From the NCBI GenBank assembly GCA_937891735.1, contig CALAGR010000109.1, positions 1 to 46,480 on the forward strand: a DNA stretch of 46,480 nucleotides, written 5' to 3'. The translations under genes and the position numbers were made by a program. Shown here piece after piece: positions 45,976 to 46,480 of the stretch (position 1 is the stretch's first letter; every line of letters begins with the position of its first letter). The stretch is from an uncultured Pseudomonadota bacterium (GTDB lineage Bacteria > Myxococcota_A > UBA796 > UBA9615). The notes beneath the pieces are model-generated. The model was not told the DNA's origin and searched no databases. It saw nothing but the letters and a program-made list of their open reading frames with translations.

Positions 45976-46480
45976 CCGACCAGCGTAGCCGGGGCCGGCC
46001 TCACGCCCCCAGGCCCGCGGACCCGCAGCACGCTGATCAGGTTCGCCGCCAGCGCCGCCGCCGTCGCGATCAGCGCCGCACCGGCCAGCCGCGCCAGCAG
46101 ATCGCTCTGCGCGCCCACCGCCGCGAGCAGGAGCACGGCGGAGATCCCGTGCACCGCCAGCGCAGCCCGGATGCGCTCCTGGGACAGCAGCTTGCGCATG
46201 GGCGGCACGGGGGCCGTCCCCACGTGCGGCGACAGGCGGTGAAACCACACCAGGAAGGGCACGATCCGGCACAGCATCCCGTGCAGCGCGAAGCCGGCCC
46301 ACCCCCACACGGCGAGCACCACGAAGGCGATCCCCAGCCGCGGTGTGGGCCAGATCAGCGCAGCCAATCCCACCGCACCCGTCAGGGGCCCGCAGGCCAG
46401 GGACGCGTACCAGCCGGTCAGGCTCTCGTCGCGCCGCTTGCGCCGGCGGGCCCGCAGCGTCGGCACCACGAACAGCGGAT
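45972..46480 (-). CDS. Multi-pass membrane protein, C-terminal part (runs off the window)
   Basis: The open frame continues to the window edge; a GTG at 46469 is not necessarily the start. The visible 169 residues have at least four hydrophobic helices: TGAVGLAALIW, GIAFVVLAVWGWAGFALHGM, then AALAVHGISAVLLLAAVG and LAGAALIATAAALAANLISV. The line LCRIVPFLVWFHRLSPHVGT recalls a widespread family of heme-copper-oxidase-like or NnrS-like membrane proteins, but I cannot assign it firmly. It overlaps the next gene by four bases (GTGA). Confidence 0.6.
   Translation of the reverse strand, partial: PLFVVPTLRARRRKRRDESLTGWYASLACGPLTGAVGLAALIWPTPRLGIAFVVLAVWGWAGFALHGMLCRIVPFLVWFHRLSPHVGTAPVPPMRKLLSQERIRAALAVHGISAVLLLAAVGAQSDLLARLAGAALIATAAALAANLISVLRVRGPGGVRPAPATLVG

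Overview
The window is very GC-rich, gene-dense chromosomal DNA from a Gram-negative bacterium, most likely a myxobacterium-like member of the Myxococcota (former Deltaproteobacteria). Three features support this: a secreted protein ends in a MYXO-CTERM-type sorting tail, two genes carry a LexA-type box close to the motif I know for Myxococcus, and several lipoproteins and MopE-type Cys/Asp repeat proteins are present. I see no phage, transposase, integrase or CRISPR array. This is core genome with some lineage-specific secreted genes.

Layout. 1-1.5 kb: end of a membrane gene, a small B-box-like membrane protein and a metallo-beta-lactamase-fold hydrolase. 1.5-4.1 kb (minus): guaA behind two secreted proteins of unknown function. 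4.1-6.4 kb (plus): K+-dependent membrane pyrophosphatase with its own promoter and terminator hairpin. 6.4-7.4 kb: XdhC-family gene behind a perfect 18-bp inverted repeat. 7.4-10.3 kb (minus): a compact signalling operon of FHA protein, AMMECR1 protein, degenerate histidine kinase and HTH-receiver response regulator. 10.4-17.0 kb (minus): housekeeping cluster prs-rplY-pth-rpsF-(DUF2232-like)-rplI-dnaB plus a secreted protein; rpsR, usually next to rpsF, is absent. 17.1-19.2 kb: tRNA-Gln and a MoxR ATPase/VWA pair. 19.2-23.7 kb: a TRAP transporter operon with a TatT-type TPR lipoprotein and a further lipoprotein, headed by an unusual tRNA-Leu(UAA)-like gene without a long variable arm. 23.8-27 kb: a stand-alone Hsp70 and two lipoproteins, one with a PDZ domain. 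27-41.5 kb: an SOS-type mutagenesis locus split in two, with an imuA-like gene at one end and dnaE2 at the other. Each has the same LexA-like box. Between them lie two very large cell-surface proteins and a tandem ~150-bp repeat. 41.6-46.5 kb: a PQQ-type sugar dehydrogenase, VTT-like membrane protein and radical SAM operon, an aldo/keto reductase, 5-formyl-THF cyclo-ligase and part of a membrane protein.

The genes form several functional groups: translation and replication, proton or sodium energetics linked to pyrophosphate, solute uptake through a TPAT-like TRAP system, DNA-damage mutagenesis, and surface display. Operons are very tight, and 4-nt stop/start overlaps of the form NTGA use ATG, GTG and apparently TTG and CTG as starts.

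The observations most worth following up are the short-arm tRNA-Leu(UAA)-like gene, the FHA-AMMECR1-phosphorelay operon, the duplicated LexA box on a split mutasome, the 18-bp palindrome before xdhC, the ~150-bp tandem repeat next to an apparently N-truncated gene, and the FG-GAP/MopE protein with both a lipobox and a MYXO-CTERM-like tail. All functions are read from sequence alone; no database search was possible.
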